From: Gnetum montanum
Lineage: Eukaryota; Streptophyta; Gnetopsida; Gnetales; Gnetaceae
Length of the DNA stretch: 64,000 bases
Reading direction: 5' to 3'
NCBI GenBank assembly: GCA_015680685.1
Contig: MNCI01003467.1
Location: forward strand, 64,440 to 128,439
The translations under genes and the position numbers were made by a program. This document shows positions 46,821-58,602 of this stretch, in pieces (the first letter of the stretch is position 1; every line of letters begins with the position of its first letter). A model generated the notes under the pieces. That model saw nothing but the letters and a program-made list of their open reading frames with translations. It was not told the origin of the DNA and made no database searches.

Positions 46821-47800
46821 TTAGCAGCTAATGCATTAACTAGAAGAGGATATTTAAAGAGCATAATAGAAATCAAGGGTTAAATTCCATCCATTATAGC
46901 TAAAGTACAAATTAATGATTTATTTTGTCAAAAGTTCAACTATCAAATGTTAGCAAACGAAGAGGTAGAATTTTTCACTATGGAAAATGATGAACTTTTA
47001 AGGTTTAAGAATAGAGCATATATTCTTTAAGGTAATAACCTTAGAGAAAATCTCATGTATAAATTTCATAATCCTCCTATATCATGGTACCTTGGTGGAA
47101 GAGAAAGGTATCGAAACATAAAATTAGAATTTTGGTGGCTAGGAAAGAAGGCAAATGTAGCATCCTTTGTTGCCAAGTGTCTCACTTGCTTACAAGTCAA
47201 AGCTAAACATAGGCATCCAACATGTTTATTATGTCCTTATTATGTATCCAAGAATAATTGGAATGTAATAAAAATGGAATTTATTGTTATATTTTCAAGC
47301 TCACAAAGAGTAAATGAATCCATTATTGAGGCTATATATAGATTTTCCATATCAGCTTACTTTATCCTAGCTAAGATAACATATGGTGTAGAAAGGATAA
47401 TAAAAATCAAAATTGGAAACATCATTAGGCTACATGGAATTCCAATAAAGATAATTTTTGATACAGATATTGGGTTCTTATCTAAATTTTAGAAAGAAAT
47501 TCAAAGGGCTCTTGAAACCAAATGAAATCCAAGTAGTGCTTATCATCCCCAAATAGATGATCAAATAGAAAGGGTATATTAAGTTCTAGAATATCTCTTA
47601 AGAGCTTGGGTTCTTGATAATCCAAGAAGTTTGGAGGACTACTTACCCTTGGTTGAGTTTGCCTATAATAATAGCTATGACAAGTCTATAGGGATAGCTT
47701 CTTTTGTGGTTCTCTATGAGAGGAAATGTAGAGTTCCTACTTCATGGAGTGATTTAGAAGACAAAGCTATAATTGGATCAAAATTACTTCAAGATATGGA
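46821..47800 (+). pseudogene. Integrase, element F
   Basis: Begins with LAANALTRRGYLKSIIE, the end of RNase H (ADALSRK). The zinc region has YLGGRERYRNIKLEFWWLGK and KCLTCLQVKAKHRHP, with the second His lost. Core: IKMEFIVIFSSSQR (first Asp changed to Glu), GIPIKIIFDTDIGFLSKF (second Asp kept), DDQIERV (Glu kept), then LEYLLRAWVLDNPRSLEDYL and VEFAYNNSYDKSIGIASFVV. The wording is that of plant chromovirus integrase. Frame breaks and stops throughout. Confidence 0.85.
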
Positions 47801-48340
47801 ATAAAACATAAGAATTATAAGGGAAATAATCATACAAGAAGTAGCTAGATAGAAGAATTATGTAGATAAGAGACAAAGACCCTTAGATTTTGCAGTGGAT
47901 GAAAAGGGTTTTCTAAAACTTTCTCCCATGAAGACAATTGTTAGAGGTGTAAAGAGGTCAAAGTTAGCCCTAAGATTCATTGAACCATTTGGTATTTTGA
48001 ATAGGATTGGACCCATGGCATATAATTTGGATTTACCCTCTTAATTGACACACATGCATAATGTTTTTCATGAAAGTATGTTAAGAAAATATATCTCATA
48101 TCCATCTCATGTTTTAAATTAGTGACATATTTAGGTGAAGGAAAACTCTTCAACTATGGAAGAACTAGCTAGATAGTTGGGTAATGATGTTGTGGAACAT
48201 GGAGGTTCATCAAGTTAAAGTCAAATGGCACAACCATGAATTACATAAGGCTACCTAGAAAATGTAGAATGAAATCCATGAAATTTACTTATTTTTGTTT
48301 CTAGAGTTCTAGGAGTAAATCTCCTTAAGTGGGACAGTTA
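47801..48340 (+). pseudogene. Integrase tail and chromodomain, element F
   Basis: KLSPMKTIVRGVKRSKLALR, FIEPFGILNRIGPMAYNLD, then MHNVFHESMLRKYISYPSHV, the typical end of Tekay/Del integrase. At about 48200-48265 VKVKWHNHELHKAT corresponds to the chromodomain (VKVLWRNHxxEEATWE). Chromodomains direct such elements to chosen chromatin. Stops and a frame change interrupt it. The segment just before the LTR (CTTAAGTGGGACAG) may be the polypurine tract. Confidence 0.8.
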
Positions 48341-51300
48341 TGTAATGCCCCATATTTATGCATGTCATCTTAGTATTCTATTAAATATTTAGAATTTAAT
48401 ATTTTTCAAAAGCTTATATATATTTGTATATGTGTCTAATGCTTCTTAGTACTATGAAGACCTTTGTTTGGGTGACATATGTAAGATTACTATTTATTTC
48501 TAAATTTTGTCTATTTTTTATTATTTTAAGCTTAAAGAATATATATTTTTTATTAATAAATGGGCATTACAAAGTTTAGCAATATTTTAAAATAATATTA
48601 GAAAATTGATGTGATGTGGATTTATGGTTTATTTGGACATCTAGTTTGAATTTTAAAATTATTAAATATTTAACTAATTAAAATATGTCAAAAGTCAAAG
48701 TTGTTATACCATACTCAAATTTGATGGCCTAACTCAATTTTACACCTAGAGTATACACCTATAATTATTTTTTTAATTCAAGCCCTAGATTTTGAGAGTT
48801 TAATATTAAATGATTAAAAATATACCTAGTGGGACAATAGTTTTCTTGATTCAATCAAAATATTAATTCTTGGCATGGTAGTTATGGCATGTTTTTAATT
48901 GTTATGACCAACTTAACATGTGTAAATTGTTGGATGGGTAAAAGGTTTAGAATCAATGATTTTTACTAGATAAATTGTAGGAAAATTCGAAAATGAATAC
49001 AAGGCAAAAAAATAAATTAGAAATCCTCATAGCATATAATTTAGAAAGTGAATTAAAACAAGAAAAATAGGTGGGGTCATAAGAAACAAAAATGTGGGAT
49101 GGTGATGTATGTTATATGACATGCTTATGATGACATCTATTTTGTTTATATGCAAATTGTCCACTTCATATTAATGGCTAATAAATGGACAAAGGACTCA
49201 TGTAATAAGGGCCATGTGACTCTCTTGAGTGTTATAAATCTGACATGTTCTCATCATTACAAGAGCTTGCTTATCCAAGTTAAGTAGCAATAATGCCACA
49301 AATTAAAAAAAGGGATTTTTAAAGGATGAATTGTCTACTCTTTGCCCATTTAAGTCTTTATCCAAGACTTAGGATCTCCTCCATCCTATAAATAAATCAG
49401 TTTCTTACTTTCATTTTTACTTTTAGCCAAGGAATAGGAGACTATGCTAGTTCAAGGAATGAGGAGTTGAGGAGAGGAGAGGGAGAGTAGATGTTCTATG
49501 CTTATTCTCAATCATCTCTTGGATTGTCTTGAGTGTTCTTGTGGGCTCTTGGGAGGTTGATTTTGCTACTACTATTGGAGGATTTTATGATTTATTTTTG
49601 GGGATTTTTTTGGCTTATTTAAGAAAATATTTTCTCTAATTTTATAAGAGGATCTTAGTAGCACCTTGTACTTGCACTTTGAAATTGATTTCCTAAGGCT
49701 ATTGGTTGCATAACAACCAAATTTTGAGATGACTTCTCCCTCTTCAAATTGATTAAGTTCAAATTTAAAGGTGTGTATTCCAAACCGTTGTTGTACAAAA
49801 TTTTTAGTATATGTTTGAAGTTGTATTAGCTTCAAAAAATGAGGATTATTTTATGATGTCATGTAAGATTTCTTGTGGGTTGTGAATCATGCACAAAGTC
49901 TCTCATATATCTTGTATTTGATTTTTGACATACATGTTTTCGGCTAATGAGTTAGCATTTTCTTTGTATCATGTGTACTTGCTATTTCATTTTTTTGTGA
50001 TCTTTTTTTAGAAGCTAAATGTTCCTAATCATAGTATCCAAGACTAGTGATCTCTTGTACAGGCTAAAACAGCTTAGTTCTTGGAGATTCTTGATGGTGT
50101 TAGTCCCTACCATTTTATCCAATCCTAGTGTTCTTTTTATATGGGCTATAAGATGTGGTAGGATTGGAAAGACTTGATGTATCAAGGATGGATGACCAAC
50201 AATTCCATTGAGTACTTATTTTAATATTAAAAATAAAGCTATGCATATTGAATATTTTTGGTATCTTTTGTTAAGTGCACTTGTTCTATTTTTTTTTGAT
50301 CATTTTTGGGTCAATTTGAGGGGTTTGTAAAGTGTTTCATGTCCCAAATCATTGTTAAATAATCATTTGTTTCAAGCCTACATTTCTCTCAATGTGAAAA
50401 TATGAGAGGCTAAAAAATTTATTAATCAAGATTTCAAAGTTTGGAACTAAGTTAATCCATCAAGGTGTTCTAGCTTAATGTACATGAAATGCTATTGCTA
50501 TTTCTTCTTTACATATTGCATAGAAGCATATGATATTTTGTTTATTTTCTACTCCATAAAATCAAAATTTTGATTATTTAATAATGTTAGTATAGATATT
50601 GTCATATTTTTTCATTATTTTCTTTTATCTAGCATTTACTGTTTTCTTATTTTTTAGATAATAGTAAAAATGGAAATATGGAAATGATAAAAATCACACA
50701 TAGAATGTACTTTTGTTTCTCTTATTTTTAGAAAAGGAATTTAGACATTTTCTATTCTCTATTTTAGCCTAAGAAATAAAAACAAAAAGAGTGGATTATT
50801 ACTTTTGTTATTATTATTTGTATTATGTTTGGTAATCTATTACCCAAATACTCATATTGCAAAGCCTAAAAGATACCTTTGTCTAAGAGGGGAGAAAAGA
50901 TAAAATGTAAAACAAAAACAAAATTTTGTCAAATCCCAACTTCCATGAGCTTTATGGATTTTAATTTCATATTTATTTTCAAGCCCTCCATCTTCCCTAA
51001 ACATAGAGTTGATTACTAAAAATTTAGGCCCTATTTCTAGACTTTGTTTTCCCAATTTTCAATTCCTAATAACATAGGAAAAAATTGTGTATTTGTCCTA
51101 TGAAAAAAAAACCTAACTATTGTAACTTTCTCTATTGTATGATGTGAGCCAATTCTTATATAGCATGTAAAATATAACTAAGATGCATAGTTACTTACTT
51201 CATTTGTATGATAGGAATATTCCATCCTAGAAGGCTAAAGGTATCCTTGTAATAAGTATTTCTTTTCATGAATGTTTTGTACATTTTATCATAGTTATAT

Positions 51301-52313
51301 TTTCCTTCATGCAAAATCAATATTTTTTATTTCTTTTCACTTCAATACGCTAACCCCATTTACTTATTAGCAATTATATTATTTTCTTTTAGCAAAGAAA
51401 AGAAAGAAAATATATGTGTGATCATGTATGTTTATATGCTTTGCATAAAATTAACCCATATGAATTATGATTAGAAATCATTTGAGTCGTAGGATAAGCA
51501 ATTCACATAAACTTACAATTAGTAATTAGGTGGATGATGCATTTGATTGGTGTGCATTGTATGAAGCATGTAATATTGTTAGCAATGATTAGTAGCTAAT
51601 CAGTTTAATAATAATATATTCAATCCCTTACCTTGAATGAATGGATTTCATTGTTTATTTATTTTGCATACATCCTACCCTAGATGTAGAGATAAGCATT
51701 ACTATCCAACCCTACTCATGCATATGCTTACTTTGGCTTAGTATACTGAACCACTGGATCTAAGGGGGTTTAGTTGCACAACATTTTAAGATTTTCAATG
51801 ATGCAAGAACCATTTGTAAGTGTGAACCCACCTCACATAAAATCCCTAGTTATATATCTTATGGGTATATCAAGGTCTAGACTAAAAATGATGGTTGAGC
51901 CAAGACATATTTATTTAGTTTAGAACCTCAAGATAACCCAACTTACGATTAGATGATGACTAAATTATTTGAGTTGGATGGTCCTCAATGTGGGAATGTA
52001 ATGCCACACTACATAAGTAGAGTTATTGAAACCTATACATTTTTATTCCTATCCATTATTTAAATCCTACTATAGATTAAATGATCTTTTATGATGGAAA
52101 CATCCTAGGTACAACCATCTACATTTGTTAGTGCTACTTGTAAATAAAACTTGAAACAAGTGTGTCACACAAATGTTTAATGTTTCTTTATCTTCAATAG
52201 TGATGCAAACTATTAGAAATCTCCTTAGATGATGCTATTTTTTAAGGTATCATAGTTCTACTAAAGGTATATGATATGCAACATATGCATTGAGTCTTAA
52301 AATTATGAGAAGT
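48341..52313 (+). repeat. 3' LTR of element F, right-truncated
   Basis: Starts TGTAATGCCCCATATTT, the form typical of Tekay/Del LTRs (TGTAACACCCC). From 50854 to 52313 it matches the 5' LTR. The last about 190 bp, present in the 5' copy, are replaced by unit H. Short open segments inside are not genes. Confidence 0.8.
49387..49394 (+). promoter_or_regulatory. TATA box of F 3' LTR
   Basis: CCATCCTATAAATAAATCAG, about 1.05 kb into the LTR. The 5' LTR has lost this part. Confidence 0.55.
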
Positions 52314-52399
52314 AAAAATCAGATGTTAGGCTACTGGTGTGTGTTTTGGCTTGGAAATTTTTCATGGCATCTAGTCCGCATCTCATGTCAACCTAGCCC

Positions 52400-52407
52400 T
52401 ATAAATA
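52400..52407 (+). promoter_or_regulatory. TATA box of LTR H
   Basis: ACCTAGCCCTATAAATATGC, same context as LTRs A, B and C. Confidence 0.7.
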
Positions 52408-53032
52408 TGCCAATAATCAACATTTTAGGGGGTTGAATAGCAAATCATTCTAAGCATCAATCATTAGAGCACTCAGCATCTTCATCGCCCTACACTTAAG
52501 CATCCAAGCTTAACACCTAGTTCAGTATTTTGACACAATCTTCCTAGCACCTACACAGTGTGAAAATTGTAAGTTCAATATGTCCAGCCTCCTTTGTAGC
52601 TGCCAGCACCATGTCAGCAATGTTCTAGAGATTTTGACCACACTACCACGTTGCCCCACTATGCGTATCTAACACTGCATACTAATTTCACACACTGATT
52701 AATCAAGAGTCACATTCCCCAATCTTGAGGTGGTGCATTTCTTTCCTTAAACTCTCATTTCATTTTCCTTTAGCATTTTGTTTTATATTTTAGCATAATT
52801 TTCTGCATTTCTTATTGCTAACATGTATTTTTTCTTATTCATAATACTATTTTCAAGTTTTTGCAAATGGTTATTATTACATCATGTAAGTCCCTGTCTA
52901 ATTGACCAAATTCTTCAAGGCATCCCATTTTTGTTTTCTCCAACATGGCTCTCCCAAGGACTCGAGGTTAGGCTATATGCCTAATGACCTCTCAGTGTTC
53001 CAGCCACCATTGTTTTTAGACATCAAAATTTC

Positions 53033-53053
53033 TTAGTACTAGAAGGAGGGCCT
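53033..53053 (+). promoter_or_regulatory. Primer-site-like block of H
   Basis: TTAGTACTAGAAGGAGGGCC corresponds to TGGxxCTAGAAGGAGGGCC in A and B; the initial TGG is changed. Confidence 0.4.
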
Positions 53054-53569
53054 CCCTATTCCTTCTATGTGCCATGGGTAGTTCCACATGCTTTTTGTAC
53101 CCCCATCACTAGTGGCAAGCTAGCATAGACATAATACCCTTGTGGACCTACCATAATAATAGCTAGATCATAGGCTAGCACAAGAGTTATCTACATTTTG
53201 GTTGGTGCAGATTGGTCCCAGTTGATGGTTCCCTTGGAACCCCATTGAATGGAAAGCCCAAACTATCTATTGCATCAAGCTCTAAGTGTTCTATAGAGAA
53301 TGACACCCTGTGAGTGTAACAGTCCCTTTGAGCATGAAAAGTGTAATAGTAGAGATAACCATTTTTTCAGTGTTTCTAGACTTTTCCACTTTTGGTAGGT
53401 TTGCTTTCCAATTTTCACACTTAGCCATCTTATCTCAAATCTTCTATACTTAAATGAAAATGAACCTAGCTAACACCTCAACTACTGCCTTGAGATTGGA
53501 GGTAGCCCATCCTGAAACACCACAAAATTTTGGGTCTCGGCATCGCAACTACAAATATGGCTAAGTGTT

Positions 53570-53840
53570 ACATACTATTACGTGCTGCTATGCTGCAGAG
53601 TGTAGCACCTTGCTACAGTGCATAGCATTGCACCTTGCTATGCTGCATAGCGTAGCATAGTGTAGCACCCTTCTACAAAGCTAACATAGCACTTTGCTAC
53701 AATGCATAGCATAGCACCCTACTACAGTGCTAGTGTAGCACCTTGCTACAGTGCTAGCGTAGCACCCTGCTATAGTGCATAGCGTAGCGTCCTATTACGC
53801 TACACTGTTATGCACTGTTACACATTGTTACTTGCTGTTA
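53570..53840. repeat. TAGCATAGC / TTGCTACAGTGC array in LTR B
   Basis: Tandem variants of GTAGCACCTTGCTACAGTGC and CATAGCGTAGCACC over about 270 bp, upstream of the TATA box. A matching array lies at 60020-60210 in the 3' LTR. Confidence 0.85.
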
Positions 53841-53903
53841 GACATTGTTACCTACCAAACTACCACATGGCACCAGATCCTCATTTTGGGCTAACCCTAG
53901 CCC

Positions 53904-53911
53904 TATAAATA
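53904..53911 (+). promoter_or_regulatory. TATA box of LTR B (5')
   Basis: CTAGCCCTATAAATACCTC, about 60 bp after the TAGCATAGC array. Confidence 0.8.
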
Positions 53912-54550
53912 CCTCTATGCCCTATTTAAAAAAAAGGGGAAGAGGAGAAAAGGGGGACGGCTTGAATTTCTTCATCTGCAAAGTAGTTAGCATTTCCATT
54001 TTGGCATTTAGCATTTTAGCATTTTGGCACTTAGCTCCATGGGAGAACGAGACCTAGAGCACACCACACCAACAGAGAGGCACAACTACATCACATGGTA
54101 TACTATTATCACCAACCCAGGAGGCACAGTTTATCATAGTGAGCAACAGATTTCACAACCCGACACCACCGAGGCTATGATTCCTCTCCTACTGTGCCTA
54201 TTGTACACTTTGTATACCTATACCCTTTTTCAGGGTGGTGCATCTTTCTATTCAAACTCTCTTTTTGGCTGATCACAACATTTATTTGGCATTATTAAGC
54301 ATTAAATCATGTTCATTGTTCCATTACGTACTTTAGCACATTTCTACTATTGTGCACATTGCGTTTTCTTTTATTGTTTGCAAAAGCATTATTGTACACT
54401 GGTTAAGTTCCTTTCTGATCGACCAGACCATTCAGGGCACCCCATTTCCATTTTATCTAGCATTGCCCTCATGTGGATTTGGGGTTAGGTTATGCACCCG
54501 AAGACCTCTCGGTGTTTTCGACCATCAACGTTTTCTGTTGCTATAGTTTT

Positions 54551-54569
54551 TGGGGCTAGAAGGAGGGCC
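54551..54569 (+). promoter_or_regulatory. Putative primer-binding site, element B
   Basis: TGGGGCTAGAAGGAGGGCC, five bases after the LTR end; corresponds to the block in A and H. Confidence 0.5.
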
Positions 54570-54573
54570 TATT

Positions 54574-54765
54574 TTTCTACATTTTCATACTTAGCATTTT
54601 TTCTACATTTTTAGATTTGGCCATTTTTCTGCATTTTTGTAGTTAGCATTTTTTCTGCATTTCCAAACTTGGCCATTTTTCTACATTTTTGTACTTGGCC
54701 ATTTCCTTGCTACTGATAGATGTAGTCATTTTTTTGCTATTTTTAGAGTTAGCCATTTTCTACAA
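54574..54765. repeat. About 28-bp tandem repeat in B leader
   Basis: Around seven imperfect units of TTTTTCTACATTTTTGTACT followed by TGGCCA or TAGCA. Sequence of the same style (TTGGCATTTTGCGCATTGGC) lies in the transcribed part of LTR A on the minus strand. Confidence 0.75.
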
Positions 54766-55463
54766 ATAATAACTCTCACAACTTAATCTATAAATATCAA
54801 TCTAGGTCAACATTCCACATTGGTGTCTAGCACATTTGATACCACAATCTAGCCAAAGCATGTCACGTTAAGCCATGGACAATACAATTTTGTTTGTGCC
54901 CATATCCAAGCAAGACTACCAGTGAATTACCTCAATTTAGAGGCAAAATAGGACTATGAATGAGTCCATCAGAATGGATGGAAGTATAACCCCTCCTTGT
55001 TTGACATAATCCCCCTCATGGGTTCCTACCACCAATTGTTGTCCCAACTCATCCATGCAAACAGGCATGATGTAAGGACAACCTATGAGGAAGCCTCACA
55101 GAGGGAGGAAGACGAGTTTAAGGCCTGCTCCAAACACGAGAACCACCTCCACACAGTATTCCAACAACCACTCCCTAGTACAGCCCCTCCTTGATTTTGT
55201 CCATCCATCCCCTCCAAGATAGTGACCATGCAAATTTAGCCTTTCTCGCAAGCAACTAATGCATTTTCCTAGCACTATGCTCATGCAGGGGCCACCTCAT
55301 AGCTCAAAACAATTCATGCATCCTACATCCCACCTATTTGGTGTCTACGATATCTTTCCAACCCACCCATGTGTGGCCCACTCCAATCACCACACCCATC
55401 TCTCAGCCATTACATTAGCAATCGTATGCTATGACATTAAACTAGCAACATCCATCCACTACG
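54766..55463 (+). pseudogene. Gag N-terminal region, element B
   Basis: Short open segments (54997-55194, 55259-55588) in different phases. The first contains REEDEFKACSKHENHLHTVF and the rest is Pro/His/Ser-rich. This corresponds to the variable N-terminal gag region of A. Frame and start codon cannot be fixed. Confidence 0.4.
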
Positions 55464-56243
55464 ATGTTAAACTGGAAAACTCCACAACTAATCCAAGCCC
55501 ATCCAATGCAACTAGCTGGCACATCCCCAAGCTTGGATCAGGCATTCTATTTGATACAAAGCTTGACGAAGGAGATCAACCGACTTAAGGCTGCCTCCTC
55601 TGACACCATTAAGGTGGTGGACTTCTACCAAGATGATCCCATAAGTCCTACGGTACCACCTCTAACTCTTCCAATTGGTGCCCAACTACCTCAATTTACC
55701 AAGTACAATGGTGAAGGGGACCCCAATGCACACTTGGTCACATATCGATCTAAATGCCTACTCCTTCAAGCTTGGCCACACATTATCATGCGCCTGTTCC
55801 CCATGTCACTCACTAGCAAGGCCTTGGACTAGTATAGTGAACTACCCAAGGCCTCAATCTCCTCTTTGGAGGATCTCTTAACCAAGTTTGTGACATGCTT
55901 CAGGTACAACCTAAAGCCTGAAGCAACCCTTGACCAGTTGATGCAAGTTAAACAAGGGCCTCTAGAGCCCATGCCAAAAATCCTGCAACATTGGAATGCT
56001 GCATTGAGTGAAATGCATGAACCCCTAGCAGAAGCACATCTACCTGCCATCTTTAAAGGTGTAGTAAATGACTTTATTAAGTCCAAACTATATTATCTAG
56101 TCCCAAAGTCTCTTAGCCAAGCCTTTGCCCAAGCAAAAAGCATAGAGGATGTAGCACAAGCTAGCAATGATCCAGCCTATGTTGCCTATAGAAACCAACA
56201 TGCTTGCAAGCATGTAGCCACAAGTAAAAAAATAACCAACTAG
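55464..56243 (+). pseudogene. Gag core, element B
   Basis: LNQ/SLTKEINRLKAASSDTIK then VVDFYQDDPISP, LPQFTKYNGEGDPNAHLVTY, PMSLTSKALD, a TAG at 55830 where A has the Trp of DWY, SSLEDLLTKFVTCFRYNLKP, TLDQLMQVKQGPLEPMPKIL, FKGVVNDFIKSKLYYLVPKS and SIEDVAQASNDPAYVAYRN. Single phase. It would form capsid. Apart from the stop, conservation with A and C is high, which supports a recent common ancestor. Confidence 0.9.
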
Positions 56244-57353
56244 GGCCCAACAGCTAAGCAGCCCTAAGTCCCAACTAATAGAACTACTAGTTCTAGCACC
56301 AAATCACCTACATTGATAAGGGCTACCCCAAGACCCAACTTTTAGTGTAAGGACCACTCAAAGTATACACCATTACCAGTGCAACCCTCTAAACTACTAG
56401 AGCAACTCTTGAAAGCTGGGTAAATCCAACACAAACATGTATTGACAATTACCCACCAAAGACATGATAGGTACTATGAACTACTAAGGAACCCTGCTTT
56501 AGCAGTGCCAAATGAGCCCCTAGTTCCAAAACACTTCAAGCTAGACCAATACTATCATTACCACCAATTGGCTAGTCACAGTACAGAAAACTATCATGCT
56601 TTGCAGGATGGCCTGTAGAGAATGATAAAATGTGGCCAATTGGTGCCTAACATGGTGAGTCAATCCAACATAGATGATGCCTCCTATGTCATAAATTCCA
56701 TTAGCATAGGTGGTAAGTCTAAACTTATGCAATAACCTTTTGTGATCCATGTGCCTCCCAGCAAGGCAAGGATTCCCTCAGCCTCCACAAGCAAGAGGCC
56801 TCCATTTGTTATCAAAGTGCCACCTCAAGTACCCACAGCATCCTTTGTGGTCAAAGTTCCATAGCAATCTTCCGCTAATACGTTAAACTAGCATGATGCA
56901 ACAACAACTACTAAGCAACCATTTGTTATCAAGATGTCACAACGAGTTGACCACACAAAAACTCTGCCTAAGCCACCCTTTATCATAAGGATGCCTCAAC
57001 GTGTTGGCCCCTCACCTACCTGAAACCTAACAGTGGGCAACATCTTGATCCCTCCTCCTTCAAGGGTTGACTCCACTAGCAACTCGGGTAGACCCACCAA
57101 ATAGTAATGCAAGAGGACAAATGAGCACCTTGCAACTCCCATGGCTGAAGTAAAGACCACAACCAGCAAACAACAACTAAATATTGGGGCCCCTACCCTC
57201 AAGCAGGCCAAGAAAACCAAGCCCAAGTCCCCTTCCCGAGAGACTTGTCTCTCAATCCACATGGAGGAAGTCAAAGCCAACACAACGGCTAATGATAAGG
57301 ACTTTGTAGCTGCACTAACCTAGGTGAAAGAAATGCTTAAATAAAAGAACACA
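56244..57353 (+). pseudogene. Gag C-terminal domain and repeated linker, element B
   Basis: Same phase as core and protease. ELLRNPALAVPNEPLVPKHF and YYHYHQLASHSTENYHALQD give the degenerate zinc region; the stop in L*RMIK lies where A has Gln. After it come repeated peptides: RPPFVIKVPPQV, ASFVVKVP, KQPFVIKMSQRV and KPPFIIRMPQRV, about every 25-30 residues. The end is Lys/Thr-rich (TTTSKQQLNIGAPTLKQAKK). Two stops in LT*VKEMLK*KN fall where C has Gln (QVKQALKQK). Confidence 0.8.
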
Positions 57354-58277
57354 ATGTTGAGCTTGTACGACCTGGTCATGACTTCATCTACTCACTACCA
57401 AAAATTGGCCCAGATCTTGGCCTCCATTCCTATTACAGAGGATATCCTTGTAGATGAGACATCCATCCATGCAACAATGTTGCCCACTACACCACAAGAA
57501 TTGAGTTCAACAACCTTAGTATTCTATGACAATGTAGTCAAAGTTAACCCTGAACGAGGGAAGGTTACTACAACTCCACTATCTATTAGCATTCGTGTTG
57601 GACAATGTACCATCCGCAAGGTACATGTTGATGATGGTGCAGCAACAAACGTAGTATTGTACTCTGCCATTGACAAGCTAGGCCTGGCAGATGAAATTAG
57701 GCCAACCAAAACCATGTGTTTAAAATCCTTCAATGGATCACATATCACATTCAAGAGAACCATCAACTTAACCTTTGTGGTAGGAGAGAAATTTCCCACT
57801 AGCGCAGATCTCACCATCATAGCGGAGATGCCAAGTTTCAACATGATTCTAGGCAGGACTTGGCTAGCCCAACTAAGGGCCATCTCCTCTCCCATCCACC
57901 AAGAAATCCACCTTCCATACGAAGGTGGTCAAGTTATCATCCATGGTGATAACGCTTCCTCTTCGACTATCCATGACATAGATATGGCACAAGTTTTAGA
58001 AGAAGAGTTTCTTGATGGTACACCTATAACAACCAATGCAGTGCCTAAGGCTAACACACCCAAACGAGTGGTTGAATCCAACAACCTCCTAGAGGATCCT
58101 AAGCCTTGCACACTCCCTAATCCATACCCGGTTAGGAAGCAATTACATGACCAAGACTTTCCTTTGGCCAAAAATGTGCTAAATGCTTGCCTACCCTTTG
58201 CCTCCACTTGCCATGCATTTTTTATTTTCATTTACATCACACTAGCCTACGCATTTACATTTCTCCTACTTACTTAG
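57354..58277 (+). pseudogene. Aspartic protease, element B (longest open frame in the window)
   Basis: An open 307-residue segment. Residues 1-12 MLSLYDLVMTSS match A and C. The catalytic block IRKVHVDDGAATNVVLYSAI lies at about residues 88-107. CLKSFNGSHITFKRTINL and ADLTIIAEMPSFNMILGRTW (second block) follow, then LRAISSPIHQEIHLPYEGGQ. The last part turns hydrophobic (FFIFIYITLAYAFTFLLLT) because it reads into 3' UTR. The Asp of the active site is present, so the domain itself could fold, but no in-frame gag start survives upstream. A whole-protein product is not expected. Confidence 0.85.
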
Positions 58278-58602
58278 ATCAGGCATTTCATTTTGTTTAC
58301 ATATTTATTTTACTTTGTTTATGAATTCATCCATTTAGCTTGTGCATTACATCTGAAAACATAAAAACTATAAAACATAAAACTACAAAAATGCATGGCC
58401 CGAAAAGGACTTAAACTAGCCTACGGCCTAAAACAGCCTAAAACTATCACTTTTTGCATTAATTTCCTTTCATTCATACATTTCAACTTTTTTTATAGCA
58501 GATGTTACTTGATGTTATTTTCTTTTTAGTTGATTTTTGTAGGATTTTGCAAACACACAGCATGACTATGCGTGTAGCATTGCACCTTGGATAAGAAAGG
58601 TA
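58278..58602 (+). other. Post-protease region with TTTTAGGC remnant
   Basis: T-rich. At 58396-58450 GGCCTAAAACAGCCTAAAAC is one or two units, in reverse orientation on this strand, of the array at 2141-2560, at the equivalent place after the protease. No coding signal. Confidence 0.65.

Larger units (their letters stand above)
23565..52313 (+). mobile_element. Element F: Tekay/Del-like chromovirus, twice interrupted
   Basis: Pieces in order: 5' LTR (23565-25200), PBS (25204-25216), gag start (25399-26237), [element G], gag end and protease (35228-36000), RT (36115-36840), RNase H start (36841-37194), [element E], integrase (46821-47800), chromodomain (48030-48275), 3' LTR (48341-52313). The two LTR pieces match at 23565-25011 versus 50854-52313. 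The 5' LTR lacks about 2.5 kb at its start and the 3' LTR lacks about 190 bp at its end, so the intact LTR was about 4 kb. F is older than both G and E. Confidence 0.8.
52314..53510 (+). mobile_element. Unit H: Tat-type LTR plus leader fragment
   Basis: LTR features in order: CTAGCCCTATAAATA (52394-52408), TTGAGGTGGTGCATTTCTTT (about 52720), GTAAGTCCCTGTCTAATTGA (about 52888), ACCTCTCAGTGTTCCAGCCA (about 52986) and the PBS-like block at 53033. The leader after it contains TTGATGGTTCCCTTGGAACC, as in element A. It stops at 53510, where LTR B begins. It has replaced the end of the F 3' LTR. Confidence 0.65.
53511..54545 (+). repeat. 5' LTR of element B
   Basis: From AAACACCACAAAATTTTGGG it follows the 3' LTR from about 59967; the first about 70 bp are missing. 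It contains the TAGCATAGC array (53570-53840), TATA box, the AGCATTTTAGCATTTTGGCA block, CATCTTTCTATTCAAACTCT and CTCGGTGTTTTCGACCATCA near its end at GCTATA (degenerate TACA). Confidence 0.8.

Noticed and set aside
57524-57895. 123-residue minus-strand open frame
   Set aside because: Antisense of the conserved protease of element B.
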